Source of the DNA: Acidithiobacillus ferrianus
GTDB lineage: Bacteria; Pseudomonadota; Gammaproteobacteria; Acidithiobacillales; Acidithiobacillaceae
Reading direction: 5' to 3'
Assembly (NCBI RefSeq): GCF_010378095.1
Contig: NZ_WNJL01000034.1
Location: 124,001 to 188,000, forward strand
Length of the DNA: 64,000 nt
Part shown: positions 35,633-45,347 of the stretch, in pieces
Position numbering within the stretch: position 1 is the first letter of the stretch
How the letters are laid out: each line of letters begins with the position of its first letter
Program-made: the position numbers and the translations under genes
Notes under the pieces: generated by a model
What the model was told of the DNA's origin: nothing
Seen by the model: only the letters and a program-made list of their open reading frames with translations
Databases searched by the model: none

Positions 35633-36606
35633 ATCAGATCCTTGCGTGTCGTGGTGGTTCTTTTCAATGGATGGTCCAGAAGCGAAATCATCGGAATCAA
35701 CGCGTGCCGGGGGGCGTTTTGTGGCAAATAACTGATGGCCGTGCCCATACTGATGTGGCGGCACAGAAAGCGCTCCGGATTGTCCTGATCCGCGGCCACC
35801 CGAAACATCTGGGTATAGTGGGTATGCGCCAGTACTGCGGCTGCCATGCGCCGCCCGTCTTCGCGTAAATCGTACAAAGCGCGGCGACGGACATTTTCCT
35901 GAAAGCTGGACAGATCGGTGATTTCCATATTCCAGTAACGCGCCGCAAAGGGAGAGAACTGCGCGGCCTGCTCAGCCGTGGTACCCATCCACGGACGATA
36001 CCAGTCAAAATTGGCGCCGATCGCGATGCCCACAGGCACCACCCCGTCTTCCAGCAGCCGCACGAACTCCAGTGCCGACACCGTCGCTACGACCGGTTCC
36101 GCTGACGGCGGCAAATCGCGAATGCGGATGGCCGTGCCGGTAACGCCATAATCCATATCTTCATGCGCGCCGTGACGCACTTTCATCCGTACATCGACGA
36201 TCGCGTTCGCCCCCAGGGCCAGCGCCTCCAGACGCATGCGCTCTACCGCCGTATGCCAGCCGTCATAATGCCCCTGCGTCCAGGAATAACCAAAATGATA
36301 CCAGCAATTGCCAGTCACCATGCCGATGGGCCGTACCCCGTGACTGCGCTGCAACAGCAACTCGGACGTCGTCGCTGTACTGATCCAGGGCAATTGCCCC
36401 TGACTGGTCTGAAACATGCGACCTTGTACGAAAGCGGGAAGGCGGTGTTGGCGCAAGGCCTGCTCCCATTCGGAGTAACGCTGCATTTCTGCGGGGGTTT
36501 GTGAGCGGATACCTTTGCCGGTATTCTGACTGATGTTTTCTGCGGCACGCTGAGCATCATGCGCGACCTCCTCGATACCGTGTTTGATCCTGTCCCAAAT
36601 GGACAT
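35629..36606 (-). CDS. Second YbjQ-like two-domain protein
   Basis: A 325-residue protein. After a helical N-terminus ([25 protein letters not shown]) it has two divergent YbjQ-like units: about residues 70-165 (TSELLLQR...[12 protein letters not shown]...[14 protein letters not shown]...GVTGTAI) and about 180-315 ([24 protein letters not shown]...MGTAISYL). The second unit is less conserved. It starts 18 bases after the preceding small gene and overlaps the next gene by 4 bases. The amphipathic N-terminal helix recalls PspA-like membrane attachment; that is inference. Confidence 0.78.
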   Translation of the reverse strand: MSIWDRIKHGIEEVAHDAQRAAENISQNTGKGIRSQTPAEMQRYSEWEQALRQHRLPAFVQGRMFQTSQGQLPWISTATTSELLLQRSHGVRPIGMVTGNCWYHFGYSWTQGHYDGWHTAVERMRLEALALGANAIVDVRMKVRHGAHEDMDYGVTGTAIRIRDLPPSAEPVVATVSALEFVRLLEDGVVPVGIAIGANFDWYRPWMGTTAEQAAQFSPFAARYWNMEITDLSSFQENVRRRALYDLREDGRRMAAAVLAHTHYTQMFRVAADQDNPERFLCRHISMGTAISYLPQNAPRHALIPMISLLDHPLKRTTTTRKDLI

Positions 36607-36624
36607 AAATCCTCCTTCGGATGT

Positions 36625-37005
36625 TTACCCCATCAGAAAATCATGCAAGGCACGGCTGGCGCCTTGCATTTCACCGGAGAGATCGGCTAAATCCTTGGCC
36701 AAACTTTCCAGCCAGGTGGACAACGGCAGGTTTTCATGTTTCAGAACGACCCCGCGCACCACCTTCGCCCGCACGGTACTGAGATGGGCACCCGCCTGCT
36801 TCAGAAAATAATCGTTATTCTCGGTATGGATGGTGATGCCTTCAACGTGGCTGGTTTTCGCAAAAAAACCATCCTTTTTGCGATCTATTTCCACCAACCC
36901 CGGCATATCCCCCTCCAAACGCGTCGCCAGCCCCTCCAGAAAAGCCTTCATATCGGTTTGTGCCCGCCTGATCCATGCGGTATTCTGCTCAAAATCCGTA
37001 CTCAT
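36625..37005 (-). CDS. Small unknown protein heading the PspA/YbjQ operon
   Basis: A 126-residue soluble protein (MSTDFEQNTAWIRRAQTDMKAFLEGL...). ATG 37005 has GGGAGG 6 bases upstream and was preferred over one 21 bases earlier. It is predicted helix-strand-helix: an N-terminal amphipathic helix, a central set of strands (GFFAKTSHVEGITIHTENNDYFLKQ) and C-terminal helices. I do not recognise the family. Its tight linkage to two YbjQ-like genes and pspA suggests it acts in the same envelope-related process. Confidence 0.75.
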   Translation of the reverse strand: MSTDFEQNTAWIRRAQTDMKAFLEGLATRLEGDMPGLVEIDRKKDGFFAKTSHVEGITIHTENNDYFLKQAGAHLSTVRAKVVRGVVLKHENLPLSTWLESLAKDLADLSGEMQGASRALHDFLMG

Positions 37006-37316
37006 GCAGGACCTCCCGCCCTTCATCGCCGCCGGCGATACCCTCCGGTAACTTGAAAATCAACAATGCACCTTTCGTCGCGCCTGAGCACACTGGTTCG
37101 ACCACTTGGGTAAACTATAGTTCGGGTGGAGTCTTCATGCGCTCTGCCGTCCTGAGTGCGCCTTGATCATCCGCCCCACGATCGCGCTCATAAGATAACT
37201 CAGCGCCAGGAGAATGACCACTTATGACTGATGGTGGTTGATTTTAGTCGAAGGATGCTTATCATTTGCGCTCTTGTGCGCTGTTTCCACGCCCACCGAG
37301 ACTACCTCTGGAGTTG
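37006..37316. other. Divergent intergenic region
   Basis: About 310 bases between the start of the PspA operon (minus) and the aminotransferase (plus). It should hold both promoters. No gene, repeat or clear operator is visible. Confidence 0.5.
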
Positions 37317-38504
37317 ATGATTGTGGATATCCGTCTTTCCCGCCGCGTGAATGCGGTGCGCCCCTCCCCCACGCTCGCGGTGACTGCCCGTGCCCAGCAA
37401 CTGCGCTGCGAGGGCAAGGATATTGTCAGTTTAGGCGCTGGTGAACCCGATTTTGACACGCCGGAGTACATCAAGGAAGCCGCTATCGCCGCTATCCACC
37501 GGGGCTTCACCAAATACACCGCGGTCGGGGGCACGCCAGAATTGAAGGCCGCCATCATCGGCAAGTTCGCCCAAGATAACCACCTGCAATATCGTCCCGA
37601 CGAAATTCTCGTTTCTGTTGGCGGCAAGCAGAGTTTCTTCAATCTTTGTCAGGCCCTTCTCGATGCCGGCGACGAAGTCATTATCCCCGCCCCCTACTGG
37701 GTATCCTATCCAGACATGGTGCTGCTGGCTGAAGGACGGCCCGTCATCATCGATACCAACGCTCGGCAGCGGTTCAAAATCAGCCCGGAACAACTGGAAG
37801 AGGCCATCACGCCCAATACCCGCCTGCTGGTGATCAACAGCCCCTCCAATCCCTCCGGCGTCTCCTACCGTCGCGCCGAACTAGAGGCACTCGGCGTGGT
37901 GCTCCGCCGCCATCCGCAGATTCTCATCGCCAGCGATGACATGTATGAGAAAATCCGCTTTGACGATGAGGCGTTCGTCAACATCGCCAACGCTTGTCCG
38001 GATCTCATCGAGCGCTGCGTCATCATGAACGGCGTTTCCAAGGCCTATGCCATGACCGGTTGGCGGATCGGCTACTGTGCCGGTCCCAAGGCGCTCATCA
38101 CCGCGATGAATACCGTTCAGTCCCAAAGCACCTCCAATCCCACTTCCATCGCTCAGGTGGCGGCGCAAGCAGCGCTGGAGGGGGGTGACAGCGCCATTCA
38201 CGACATGGTGGATGCCTTCGCGCGACGCCATCAGTACGTTAACACACGCCTGAAAGCGCTACCCGGTGTTATGGCGTTACCCTCCGACGGTACCTTCTAC
38301 AGTTTTCCTGGCTTCCACGAGATCATCGCCGCCAAAGGACTGCGCGACGACCTCGCCTTGACCGAAGCTCTGCTGGAGGCCGGGGTAGCCGTCGTACCCG
38401 GTTCGGCCTTCGGCACCCCCGGTCATATCCGTCTGTCCTTCGCCACCAGTGACAAAAACCTGGGGATAGCACTGGATCGCATCAGTGCCTTTGTGAATAG
38501 CTGA
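37317..38504 (+). CDS. Pyridoxal-phosphate aminotransferase, class I (aspartate aminotransferase type)
   Basis: A 395-residue fold-type I aminotransferase, most like the AspC/Ib aspartate aminotransferases. The PLP lysine is in NGVSKAYAMTGWRIGY. The substrate arginine region FATSDKNL and the conserved SPSNPSGVSY loop are present, and SLGAGEPDFDTP is the N-terminal family motif. ATG 37317 follows GGAG closely; GTG 37323 is an alternative with better spacing. It converges with purT, 17 bases apart. Confidence 0.92.
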   Translation: MIVDIRLSRRVNAVRPSPTLAVTARAQQLRCEGKDIVSLGAGEPDFDTPEYIKEAAIAAIHRGFTKYTAVGGTPELKAAIIGKFAQDNHLQYRPDEILVSVGGKQSFFNLCQALLDAGDEVIIPAPYWVSYPDMVLLAEGRPVIIDTNARQRFKISPEQLEEAITPNTRLLVINSPSNPSGVSYRRAELEALGVVLRRHPQILIASDDMYEKIRFDDEAFVNIANACPDLIERCVIMNGVSKAYAMTGWRIGYCAGPKALITAMNTVQSQSTSNPTSIAQVAAQAALEGGDSAIHDMVDAFARRHQYVNTRLKALPGVMALPSDGTFYSFPGFHEIIAAKGLRDDLALTEALLEAGVAVVPGSAFGTPGHIRLSFATSDKNLGIALDRISAFVNS

Positions 38505-38521
38505 CATCACATTGCGCGCGC

Positions 38522-39706
38522 TCAGGAAGCGGGGCGGATGGCAATCGCAGCGACAACTCTTCGGGCGCGGTCCCGGGCTTCCTCCACATCATCGGCGCAG
38601 GCGATGGCTACCCCCAGACGCCGCAGCTTGCCCGCTGACGGCTTACCAAAGAGCCGCAGATCGCTCTCCGGCACCGCCAGAGCCTCCTCCAACCCGGAAT
38701 ACGCCGGCCCCCATCCCAGATTTTTTCCACGGATGACTGCGGAGGCCGCCGCTCGCCGGAAACCAGGATGCACGGGGAAGCCCAGAATGGCGCGCAGGTG
38801 CAGATCGAACTCGCTCTGACTCTGACTCATCAAAGTCACTAGACCGGTATCATGGGGGCGCGGCGAAAGTTCACTGAAGAGGATCTCTTCACCGCGCACA
38901 AAAAACTCCACTCCGAAGATACCCCGTCCATCCAGATCATCCGTAATCCGCCGTGCCATCGCCTCCGCCTCTCGCAAGGCGGCGTCACTCAAGGGTTGCG
39001 GCTGCCAGGATTCCACATAATCGCCCGCCTCCTGACGATGCCCGATCGGCGCACAAAAGGTCGTCCCAAAAGCCGAACGTACGGTCAGCAGCGTGATCTC
39101 AAAGTCGAAGTCCACAAATCCCTCGACGATGACCCGCTGTCCGCCGACCCGACCCGCCGTTTGCGCCTCCTGCCACGCCAGCGTCAGTTCGACCGTGCTC
39201 CGAACTACCGACTGTCCCTTGCCGCTAGATGACATGACCGGTTTGATCACACAAGGAAAACCCAACACGGAGGCCGCTTCCTCCAATTCCGCCAAAGTCC
39301 CGGCAAAGCGATAGGGGGACGTGGGCAGGCCCAATTCCTCCGCTGCCAAGCGGCGAATACCCTCACGGTCCATGGTCAACTGCACGGCACGCGCCGAAGG
39401 TGCCACCGTTGCGAGCCCCGCCGCCTCGATCTCCACCAGCGCGGAGGTAGCGATGGCCTCGATTTCCGGCACCACGAAATGAGGACGCTCGCGGTGAACG
39501 ATAGCCAGAATCGCCTCCGGATCGGTCATATCCAACACATGGGCGCGATGTGCAACCTGCATGGCCGGGGCATCGGCATAGCGATCCACGGCGATGGTTT
39601 CGACACCCAGCCGCTGGGCGGCGATAAGCACCTCTTTACCCAATTCGCCCGCGCCGAGCAGCAGCAAACGGGTGGCGGAAGCGGAGAGCGGTGTGCCAAT
39701 TTGCAT
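38522..39706 (-). CDS. purT: Formate-dependent phosphoribosylglycinamide formyltransferase PurT
   Basis: PurT (394 residues) is an ATP-grasp enzyme that formylates GAR with free formate and ATP in purine synthesis. It has an N-terminal preATP-grasp domain ([21 protein letters not shown]), the ATP-grasp core ([30 protein letters not shown]) and the [24 protein letters not shown] segment with metal ligands. It could draw on formate from the frmA-fghA pathway encoded elsewhere in the window. Confidence 0.96.
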   Translation of the reverse strand: MQIGTPLSASATRLLLLGAGELGKEVLIAAQRLGVETIAVDRYADAPAMQVAHRAHVLDMTDPEAILAIVHRERPHFVVPEIEAIATSALVEIEAAGLATVAPSARAVQLTMDREGIRRLAAEELGLPTSPYRFAGTLAELEEAASVLGFPCVIKPVMSSSGKGQSVVRSTVELTLAWQEAQTAGRVGGQRVIVEGFVDFDFEITLLTVRSAFGTTFCAPIGHRQEAGDYVESWQPQPLSDAALREAEAMARRITDDLDGRGIFGVEFFVRGEEILFSELSPRPHDTGLVTLMSQSQSEFDLHLRAILGFPVHPGFRRAAASAVIRGKNLGWGPAYSGLEEALAVPESDLRLFGKPSAGKLRRLGVAIACADDVEEARDRARRVVAAIAIRPAS

Positions 39707-39808
39707 CGAATTTCCCTCAGGTTACGAGTAGGACGGCGCCACGGACCGTACCGGTCTATACTGAAATATTAACATTTCCGGGCAAGAGTGTACGCAAAGG
39801 AGTGGACT

Positions 39809-40729
39809 ATGGGTAGTAAACACATTGGGATGGTGGGCCTAGGCCGCATGGGCGCCAACATGGCGCGGCGTTTGCATCTCAAAGGTGCGGAGGTCATCGT
39901 CTATAATCGCCATACGGAAAAAGCGATCGCGCTGGCCCGGGAAACCGGCATGCGCGCTGCCGAAAGTCTGGAAGCCCTCACCCAAGCCTTGCCGACACCC
40001 CGGGTGGTATGGCTCATGCTCCCCGCCGGGGAGGCGACGGAGAGTCACATCGATGCCCTCCTCCCGCTCCTCAGCGCGGGCGACATCCTGGTCAACGGGG
40101 CCAACGCCCTCTACGAAAACTCCATCGCCCAATCCCAACGGGTTGAAGCCGCGCAGATACATTACATTGATGCCGGCGTCTCCGGCGGGGTCTGGGGCCT
40201 ACAGGAAGGTTATGCCCTGATGGTCGGCGGCGACAAGCACGCGGTAAACGCCATAACACCCTTCCTACAGGCATTGGCCCCGGCTACCGACAAAGGCTGG
40301 CTGCACTGTGGACCGGTAGGCAGCGGTCACTTTGTCAAAATGATACACAATGGGATTGAATACGGCATGATGCAGGCCCTCGCCGAGGGTTTCGCCATTC
40401 TACAGGGCAAAACCGAGTTCGGGCTCGACCTCGCCGAGATCGCCGAGATGTGGCGTTACGGCAGTGTCGTCCGTTCCTGGCTCCTGGATCTCACTGCCGA
40501 TACCCTCGCGAAAGATCAAGCCCTTGCCGGCGTCGCCCCGGTGGTGGCCGACTCCGGAGAAGGTCTGTGGACCGTTCAGGCCGCGCTCGCTCAAAAGATT
40601 CCCGCACCCGTCATCACCCTCGCCCTGCAAATGCGCTGGGCCTCTCAAGGCCGCGACGACTACGCCGCCAAACTGCTTGCCATGATGCGCAACCAGTTTG
40701 GCGGCCACGCCGTGCAAAAGGAGGTCTGA
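39809..40729 (+). CDS. gnd: 6-phosphogluconate dehydrogenase (decarboxylating), short type
   Basis: A 306-residue 6-phosphogluconate dehydrogenase of the short (YqeC/Gnd-like) type, about 160 residues shorter than E. coli Gnd and often NAD-preferring. It has the Rossmann motif GLGRMGANMARRL, the substrate motif SGGVWGLQEGYALMVGG and the catalytic lysine region GHFVKMIHNGIEYGMMQ. ATG 39809 has AAGGAG 7 bases upstream. The stop abuts the zwf ATG as TGAATG, so the two oxidative pentose-phosphate enzymes are coupled. Confidence 0.95.
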   Translation: MGSKHIGMVGLGRMGANMARRLHLKGAEVIVYNRHTEKAIALARETGMRAAESLEALTQALPTPRVVWLMLPAGEATESHIDALLPLLSAGDILVNGANALYENSIAQSQRVEAAQIHYIDAGVSGGVWGLQEGYALMVGGDKHAVNAITPFLQALAPATDKGWLHCGPVGSGHFVKMIHNGIEYGMMQALAEGFAILQGKTEFGLDLAEIAEMWRYGSVVRSWLLDLTADTLAKDQALAGVAPVVADSGEGLWTVQAALAQKIPAPVITLALQMRWASQGRDDYAAKLLAMMRNQFGGHAVQKEV

Positions 40730-42193
40730 ATGAACCACTGCAATTGCCAGTTCGTGATCTTCGGGGCTACCGGGGACCTCGCCAGCAAGAAACTTCTCCC
40801 CGCCCTGTATCACCTGCAGTGCGCAGGCATGATGCCCGACGAAATGCGTATCCTTGCCTTTGGCCGCCGTCCGTGGGATGAACAGGCATGGCAAGGCTTT
40901 CTGCGGGAACAACTGGAAAATCATGCCCGTAGCTTTCAGCCAGAGCACTTTGCCGATTTCTGTAAGCACTTTGAATATATCCGCGGTGAAATTCAAGACG
41001 CGGAATCTTACGCCAAACTCCGCGCCCTGCTGACGCCGGAAGGGGCCGACAAACCGGCGGGCACCATTTTTTATCTCGCCATCCGCCCGGCAGACTTCAT
41101 GCCGGTAGTGCAGCGCCTCTCCGAGGCGGGGTTCAATCAGGACGGCGATTATCGGATTGTGATCGAGAAACCTTTCGGGGATGGTTTGGAAAGCGCCGTG
41201 CAACTGAATGAACAGTTGCATCGACACTTTCGAGAAGACCAGATTTACCGAATCGACCACTACCTCGGCAAAGAGATCGTCCAGAACCTGCTGGTTTTCC
41301 GTTTCGCCAACCTGGCGATCGAGGCCACCTGGAACCGAAATTACATCGATCACGTTCAAATCACCGTTGCCGAGGATATCGGTATCGAAAGTCGCGCTGG
41401 TTATTATGATCAGGCCGGAGCGCTGCGTGATATGTTACAAAACCATCTCATGCAGATTCTCACCCTCATCGCCATGGAACCACCGCCCTCCCTGGAAGCC
41501 GACAGCCTGCGCGATGAAAAGGTCAAAGTCCTGCGCTCCATCCGGCCCATTCCCAAATCGGCGGTGACCGCCTATGCCATGCGCGCGCAATATGGTCCTG
41601 GCACCCTCCACGACAAACATGTTCCCGGTTATCAGGACGAAGCGGGTGTGGAATCCAATTCGGTCACCGAAACCTTTGTTGCTGCTAAGTTTTACATCGA
41701 CAATTGGCGCTGGCGCGGCGTTCCTTTTTACCTTCGCACCGGAAAACGCCTCGCCGCCAAAACGTCCAGCGTGGCGATTCGCTTTCGCCACACCCCGCAA
41801 CAACTCTTTCGCGAAACCAGCATCGAACGCATCGAACCGAACTGGATATTGCTCTCTCTGGAGCCCGAAAGCCTGAAAATCGAGATTCAGATCAAAGAGC
41901 CCGGCCTGGAGATGCGCGTTCGCCCAGTACAACTCAACGCCTCTTATCGCAAAGACGGCGAACAGGAGTTGGACGCCTATGAGGCCCTGCTGCTCGATGT
42001 GATGGAAGGCGACAAAGCCCTGTTCATTCGCTTTGACGAAGTGGAATGGGCGTGGCGCGTCGTTGACCCCATCATCAAATCCTGGGGGCGGGAAACCGAC
42101 TATATCCTCACCTATCCCGCCGGATCCTGGGGGCCGGACGAGGCCACCCGGATCATGGACAAGGAAGATCATTACTGGCGTAACAAACTCTAG
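40730..42193 (+). CDS. zwf: Glucose-6-phosphate 1-dehydrogenase
   Basis: Zwf (487 residues) oxidises glucose 6-phosphate to 6-phosphogluconolactone and makes NAD(P)H. The N-terminal nucleotide-binding motif is FGATGDLASKKLLPALY. The active-site motif RIDHYLGKEIVQNLLVFRFAN includes the substrate lysine and histidine. C-terminal RTGKRLAAKTSSV and the TYPAGSWGP end are typical. It directly follows gnd. A lactonase gene (pgl) is not adjacent. Confidence 0.97.
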   Translation: MNHCNCQFVIFGATGDLASKKLLPALYHLQCAGMMPDEMRILAFGRRPWDEQAWQGFLREQLENHARSFQPEHFADFCKHFEYIRGEIQDAESYAKLRALLTPEGADKPAGTIFYLAIRPADFMPVVQRLSEAGFNQDGDYRIVIEKPFGDGLESAVQLNEQLHRHFREDQIYRIDHYLGKEIVQNLLVFRFANLAIEATWNRNYIDHVQITVAEDIGIESRAGYYDQAGALRDMLQNHLMQILTLIAMEPPPSLEADSLRDEKVKVLRSIRPIPKSAVTAYAMRAQYGPGTLHDKHVPGYQDEAGVESNSVTETFVAAKFYIDNWRWRGVPFYLRTGKRLAAKTSSVAIRFRHTPQQLFRETSIERIEPNWILLSLEPESLKIEIQIKEPGLEMRVRPVQLNASYRKDGEQELDAYEALLLDVMEGDKALFIRFDEVEWAWRVVDPIIKSWGRETDYILTYPAGSWGPDEATRIMDKEDHYWRNKL

Positions 42194-42367
42194 TGTAAAT
42201 ATGGGCGGAAACGACACATCCTCCGCCATGTGTGCCGATGTCGCTCATTGCGAACAACGACAAACCACGAAACACAATATGTCTATGGCAAACCCTGCAA
42301 AAGCGTAGCCGGGTGTCTACAGTCCGACCCAGACACGGGGATTCCCGTTGCGTGATCCGACGAATAA

Positions 42368-42399
42368 TATAATATACTATTCAATAGGTTGAATAGTAT
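42368..42399 (+). promoter_or_regulatory. Promoter and perfect palindromic operator of the arsR-type gene
   Basis: ATACTATTCAA (42374-42384), TAGG, TTGAATAGTAT (42389-42399): a perfect 11-base inverted repeat with 4-base spacer. TATAAT (42368-42373) and TATACT (42373-42378) directly precede or overlap it as -10 candidates. The arrangement suits repression by the ArsR protein encoded 59 bases downstream. Confidence 0.75.
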
Positions 42400-42457
42400 G
42401 GCACATTTCATGCTTAGGAAGATGGCAAAGATCCCGGTCAAGCATAAGGAGCCTACC

Positions 42458-42760
42458 ATGCAACATGCCATCATCCCCGAACGCCAAATCCAACAGCTTT
42501 CCGATGTAATCAAGGCAATGTCTCACCCTCTGCGCTACAAGATGATCTGTCTCCTGGGGCGCGGGGAGATGAGTATGCAAAACTTGGTAAAAGCCATCAA
42601 CACCAGTCATAGCAATGCTTCGCAGCATCTGGCCTTGCTTCAGGATAGCGGCTTGGTGCTGGTGCGCCGGGCAGCCAGCCGAGTGTATTACCGCATCCGC
42701 GATCAACGCACCTTGCGCCTACTGGCCATGAGTCACAATGTTCTGGTCGGTCCGGCGTAA
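42458..42760 (+). CDS. ArsR-family transcriptional regulator without cysteines
   Basis: A 100-residue winged-helix repressor (KAMSHPLRYKMICLLGRGEMSMQNLVKAI... then SNASQHLALLQDSGLVLVRR and the wing RVYYRIRD). ATG 42458 has AAGGAG 7 bases upstream. It contains no cysteine, so it cannot use the classical cysteine metal or persulfide sites; any ligand would bind through histidine/acidic residues, or sensing is of another kind. The perfect palindrome upstream is its likely operator. Its last 42 bases overlap the convergent dusA gene. No obvious target gene is beside it. Confidence 0.9.
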   Translation: MQHAIIPERQIQQLSDVIKAMSHPLRYKMICLLGRGEMSMQNLVKAINTSHSNASQHLALLQDSGLVLVRRAASRVYYRIRDQRTLRLLAMSHNVLVGPA

Positions 42761-43732
42761 CAGCAACAAGCCACGCCGCAGAAACGAGGCGGCGTTTTCC
42801 GTTGTTTCCGCCGTATCCAAGAAGCGGTGCCACGCCCCCGCGCCACTTTCGCCGAAGCGCAAGCCGTGCAGATGGCGGCTCACACGTGGTGCGGGCAGCG
42901 TATCTCCCCATCGTTCCGCATATTCTATCAGTTCGCGCAGTATGACTCTGGGATCGGGCAGTGCCTCACGCCGACCCAGGGCACGCTCCATTTCGGCCAA
43001 CAACATGGGATGATGGTAGGCAGCGCGCCCGATCATCACCCCATCGACCGCCGCAAACTGCGCCATCGCCGTCGCCACGTCACGAAAGCCTCCGTTGATC
43101 TCGACAGTCAGATGTGGCAGATCTTTTTTCAGTTGATGCACCCAATCCCAGCGCAACGGAGGCACTTCGCGATTTTTCGCCGGACTCAAACCCTTCAACC
43201 ACGCATTGCGGGCATGCACAATAAAGTGCCGACACCCTGCCGCCGCCACCGTTTCAACGAAAGTGCGCAATACTGCATAATCCTCTTCCCGATCCAGCCC
43301 GAGGCGGTGTTTCACACTGACCGGCAGCCCATTCTCTCCCAAGGCCGCCACCAGATCTGCGACCAAATCGGGTGCCGCCATCAGACAGGCCCCAAAACGG
43401 CCCTTCTGCACGCGCGGCGAGGGACACCCCACATTGAGATTGAGCCCGTCATAGCCATGAGCCAACGCCATCCCTGCCACCATACGCATGGCCGCCGGAT
43501 CGTCACCGCCCAGTTGCAAAATCAGCGGATGTTCCGCATTCGAGAACTCCAGAAAGCGCTCAGGATCACGTCCTAACAGAAGCGCGCTCGTGGTGATCAT
43601 TTCCGTATACAGCACACAAGAAGGGCAGATCAGGCGCAGAAAGTACCGACAATGCCGATCTGTCCAGTCGAGCATGGGGGCCACGGAAAGAGTCTTTTCC
43701 TGTGTGCTGGTTGATCCATTAAACTCTATCAA
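42719..43732 (-). CDS. dusA: tRNA-dihydrouridine(20/20a) synthase DusA
   Basis: DusA (337 residues) is an FMN-dependent enzyme that reduces uridines 20/20a in the tRNA D-loop. It has the N-terminal SVAPMLDWTDRHCRYFLR, the NLNVGCPSPRVQKGRFGACLM motif with the catalytic cysteine, the VKHRLG motif, the FIVHARNAWLKGLSPAKNR stretch typical of DusA, and VDGVMIGRAAYHHP for FMN phosphate binding. Its 3' end overlaps the convergent arsR-type gene by 42 bases, an unusual overlap for two intact genes. Confidence 0.96.
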   Translation of the reverse strand: MIEFNGSTSTQEKTLSVAPMLDWTDRHCRYFLRLICPSCVLYTEMITTSALLLGRDPERFLEFSNAEHPLILQLGGDDPAAMRMVAGMALAHGYDGLNLNVGCPSPRVQKGRFGACLMAAPDLVADLVAALGENGLPVSVKHRLGLDREEDYAVLRTFVETVAAAGCRHFIVHARNAWLKGLSPAKNREVPPLRWDWVHQLKKDLPHLTVEINGGFRDVATAMAQFAAVDGVMIGRAAYHHPMLLAEMERALGRREALPDPRVILRELIEYAERWGDTLPAPRVSRHLHGLRFGESGAGAWHRFLDTAETTENAASFLRRGLLLLRRTDQNIVTHGQ

Positions 43733-43784
43733 TGGATCCTCATCTGCTTTCCAAACGGACGCATGCGGACTTTGGCGGTATGGT

Positions 43785-44636
43785 CTAAAACTGATAGGCC
43801 AACCCCAAACTCATACTGAGCTGATTGGTGCTGGACAACGGTTCGCGCCAACCCGGGAGGGCCAGTGACCCGCCCGTGTAATTGAAATGCGTGAAGCCCA
43901 CATCGCTGTACACATGCAGCGCATCGCTCATCTTATAATCTATGCCGGCCGCCACCTTTTCCTCGGCGCTGGTCCCGAAACTGGCTGAGCCCAGCCTCCC
44001 ATTGAAGAGATGCGGCGTCATTCCACCACCTACGACCGCGAGTATTTCGGCATCACCAGAAACCACGAACCGCGGGGTCACCGCATACTGGAACAACGCC
44101 CCGGCACCCGCCAAGCCGGCGCTGTAATTTTCCTTATAACCGAAGGGCCCTTGCAAATTACGATTCCACCCCTGGTAGCCGCCAGCGATGTAGGGAGTGA
44201 TCATCATCAGATGCCCTGGAACAGTAATATTGAAGCCCATCCCCACACGCCCCACGACGCGGTTAAATGTTGCGCTATCGGTGCCATTGTAGGGCGTTCC
44301 ACCTACGGCGCCACGGTAGCCGATGTTGCCAAAACTGTTCGCGTAGTGAACGGCGGCATACAGATGATGGATACCGTACGGGTTGCCCATGTAGCTGCCC
44401 TTCACCGCGAATCCGGGTTGCCAACCGGATTCCGTATCGGATGGTCCCGGCGTGATGGATTCCTGGTAATTGGTCAGATTACCGGTGATGGCGATACCGA
44501 CCTCGTTGTTGGCCTGCACAATGGCAGAGTCCTCTGTCTGCGCCATAGCGACACCGCTAAGATCCGATACAGCGATAACGGTGACGGCTACAGTGATTAG
44601 CGAAGTTTTGCGGATAGCATTACTCTTTTTCATCAT
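43785..44636 (-). CDS. Outer-membrane beta-barrel protein
   Basis: A 283-residue exported protein with a signal peptide (ending about VAMAQ, residues 1-32), alternating-hydrophobicity strands throughout and a C-terminal phenylalanine (LGLAYQF), as expected of a Bam-inserted barrel. Gly/Asn/Tyr-rich segments (GSYMGNPYGIHHLYAAVHYANS) are typical of OmpW/OmpA-like 8-stranded barrels. No peptidoglycan-binding domain is present. Function unknown; possibly a small porin or adhesion protein. Confidence 0.8.
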   Translation of the reverse strand: MMKKSNAIRKTSLITVAVTVIAVSDLSGVAMAQTEDSAIVQANNEVGIAITGNLTNYQESITPGPSDTESGWQPGFAVKGSYMGNPYGIHHLYAAVHYANSFGNIGYRGAVGGTPYNGTDSATFNRVVGRVGMGFNITVPGHLMMITPYIAGGYQGWNRNLQGPFGYKENYSAGLAGAGALFQYAVTPRFVVSGDAEILAVVGGGMTPHLFNGRLGSASFGTSAEEKVAAGIDYKMSDALHVYSDVGFTHFNYTGGSLALPGWREPLSSTNQLSMSLGLAYQF

Positions 44637-45347
44637 CGATCCTCACAGTTGCGAAAGTATGATGGCGGCTCGGCCGCCTGGGTGTCCAGTGCATTGCAAC
44701 GACAACACCCGTTTAACACCCACTATTTTTATCTAGATCAATTTCGTGAAAAAATCTACCCTTTATTGCCGCAGAATGGTTCGCGCGATCAGGATGACGC
44801 GTACCATGATCGTGTTTCGTCGGCCGCCTGCCCTCGCGCCTGCAGGGTTGCCCATGGTCTCGGGACACGGCATCCCACGGCAGGAGGTGTGCAATCACCA
44901 GGCCGACCGCGAACATTGACAAAAAGCACTGTCATAGTATCCGTCCCGTGACAGGTGCGACAATTTGCCGCCGCACAACCTGGCGGATACCAACTGGTTA
45001 GAAGAGAATCTTGGCATTTTCGCATGTTGCGTTGTATTCATCACCATTATCGGCGTATTACCAAGGACGAGAAAAAACACACGCGGCGGGATGATGAGAC
45101 TCCCAATCGTTCTGCGGATTTCCAGGTTCTTGGTGACAATAATTTCTTGTTTTCTGATAATAATGGGATATTTCGTTGCATGAGGCCCAAGTTTTACCGG
45201 ATTCCTGTTTAATCCATGCATGACAGCATGAATATATCTATAACCAAGCGTCGATGCGAGCGGCTGACATCATTTTACGCGCTCCATATTTTACGCGCTC
45301 CATGGCATGACACCACTGACCGTCCGCAGTCAGGGTACGCGGATGCA
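44637..45347. other. Intergenic region with a tandem 16-base repeat
   Basis: About 710 bases with no supported gene. GGCGGC-TCG-GCCGCC (near 44662-44676) is a short hairpin in the likely 5' leader of the barrel gene (minus). Small open frames around 44955-45212 on the plus strand overlap each other and lack ribosome sites. A perfect tandem duplication of ATTTTACGCGCTCCAT lies at 45272-45303, just past the APC permease stop. Confidence 0.5.
45272..45303. repeat. Perfect 16-base tandem duplication
   Basis: ATTTTACGCGCTCCAT occurs twice head to tail (45272-45287 and 45288-45303), about 45 bases past the stop of the APC permease. Confidence 0.9.

Noticed and set aside
44955..45212. Two overlapping small plus-strand frames
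   Set aside because: They overlap each other in different frames, lack ribosome sites and show no recognisable protein.
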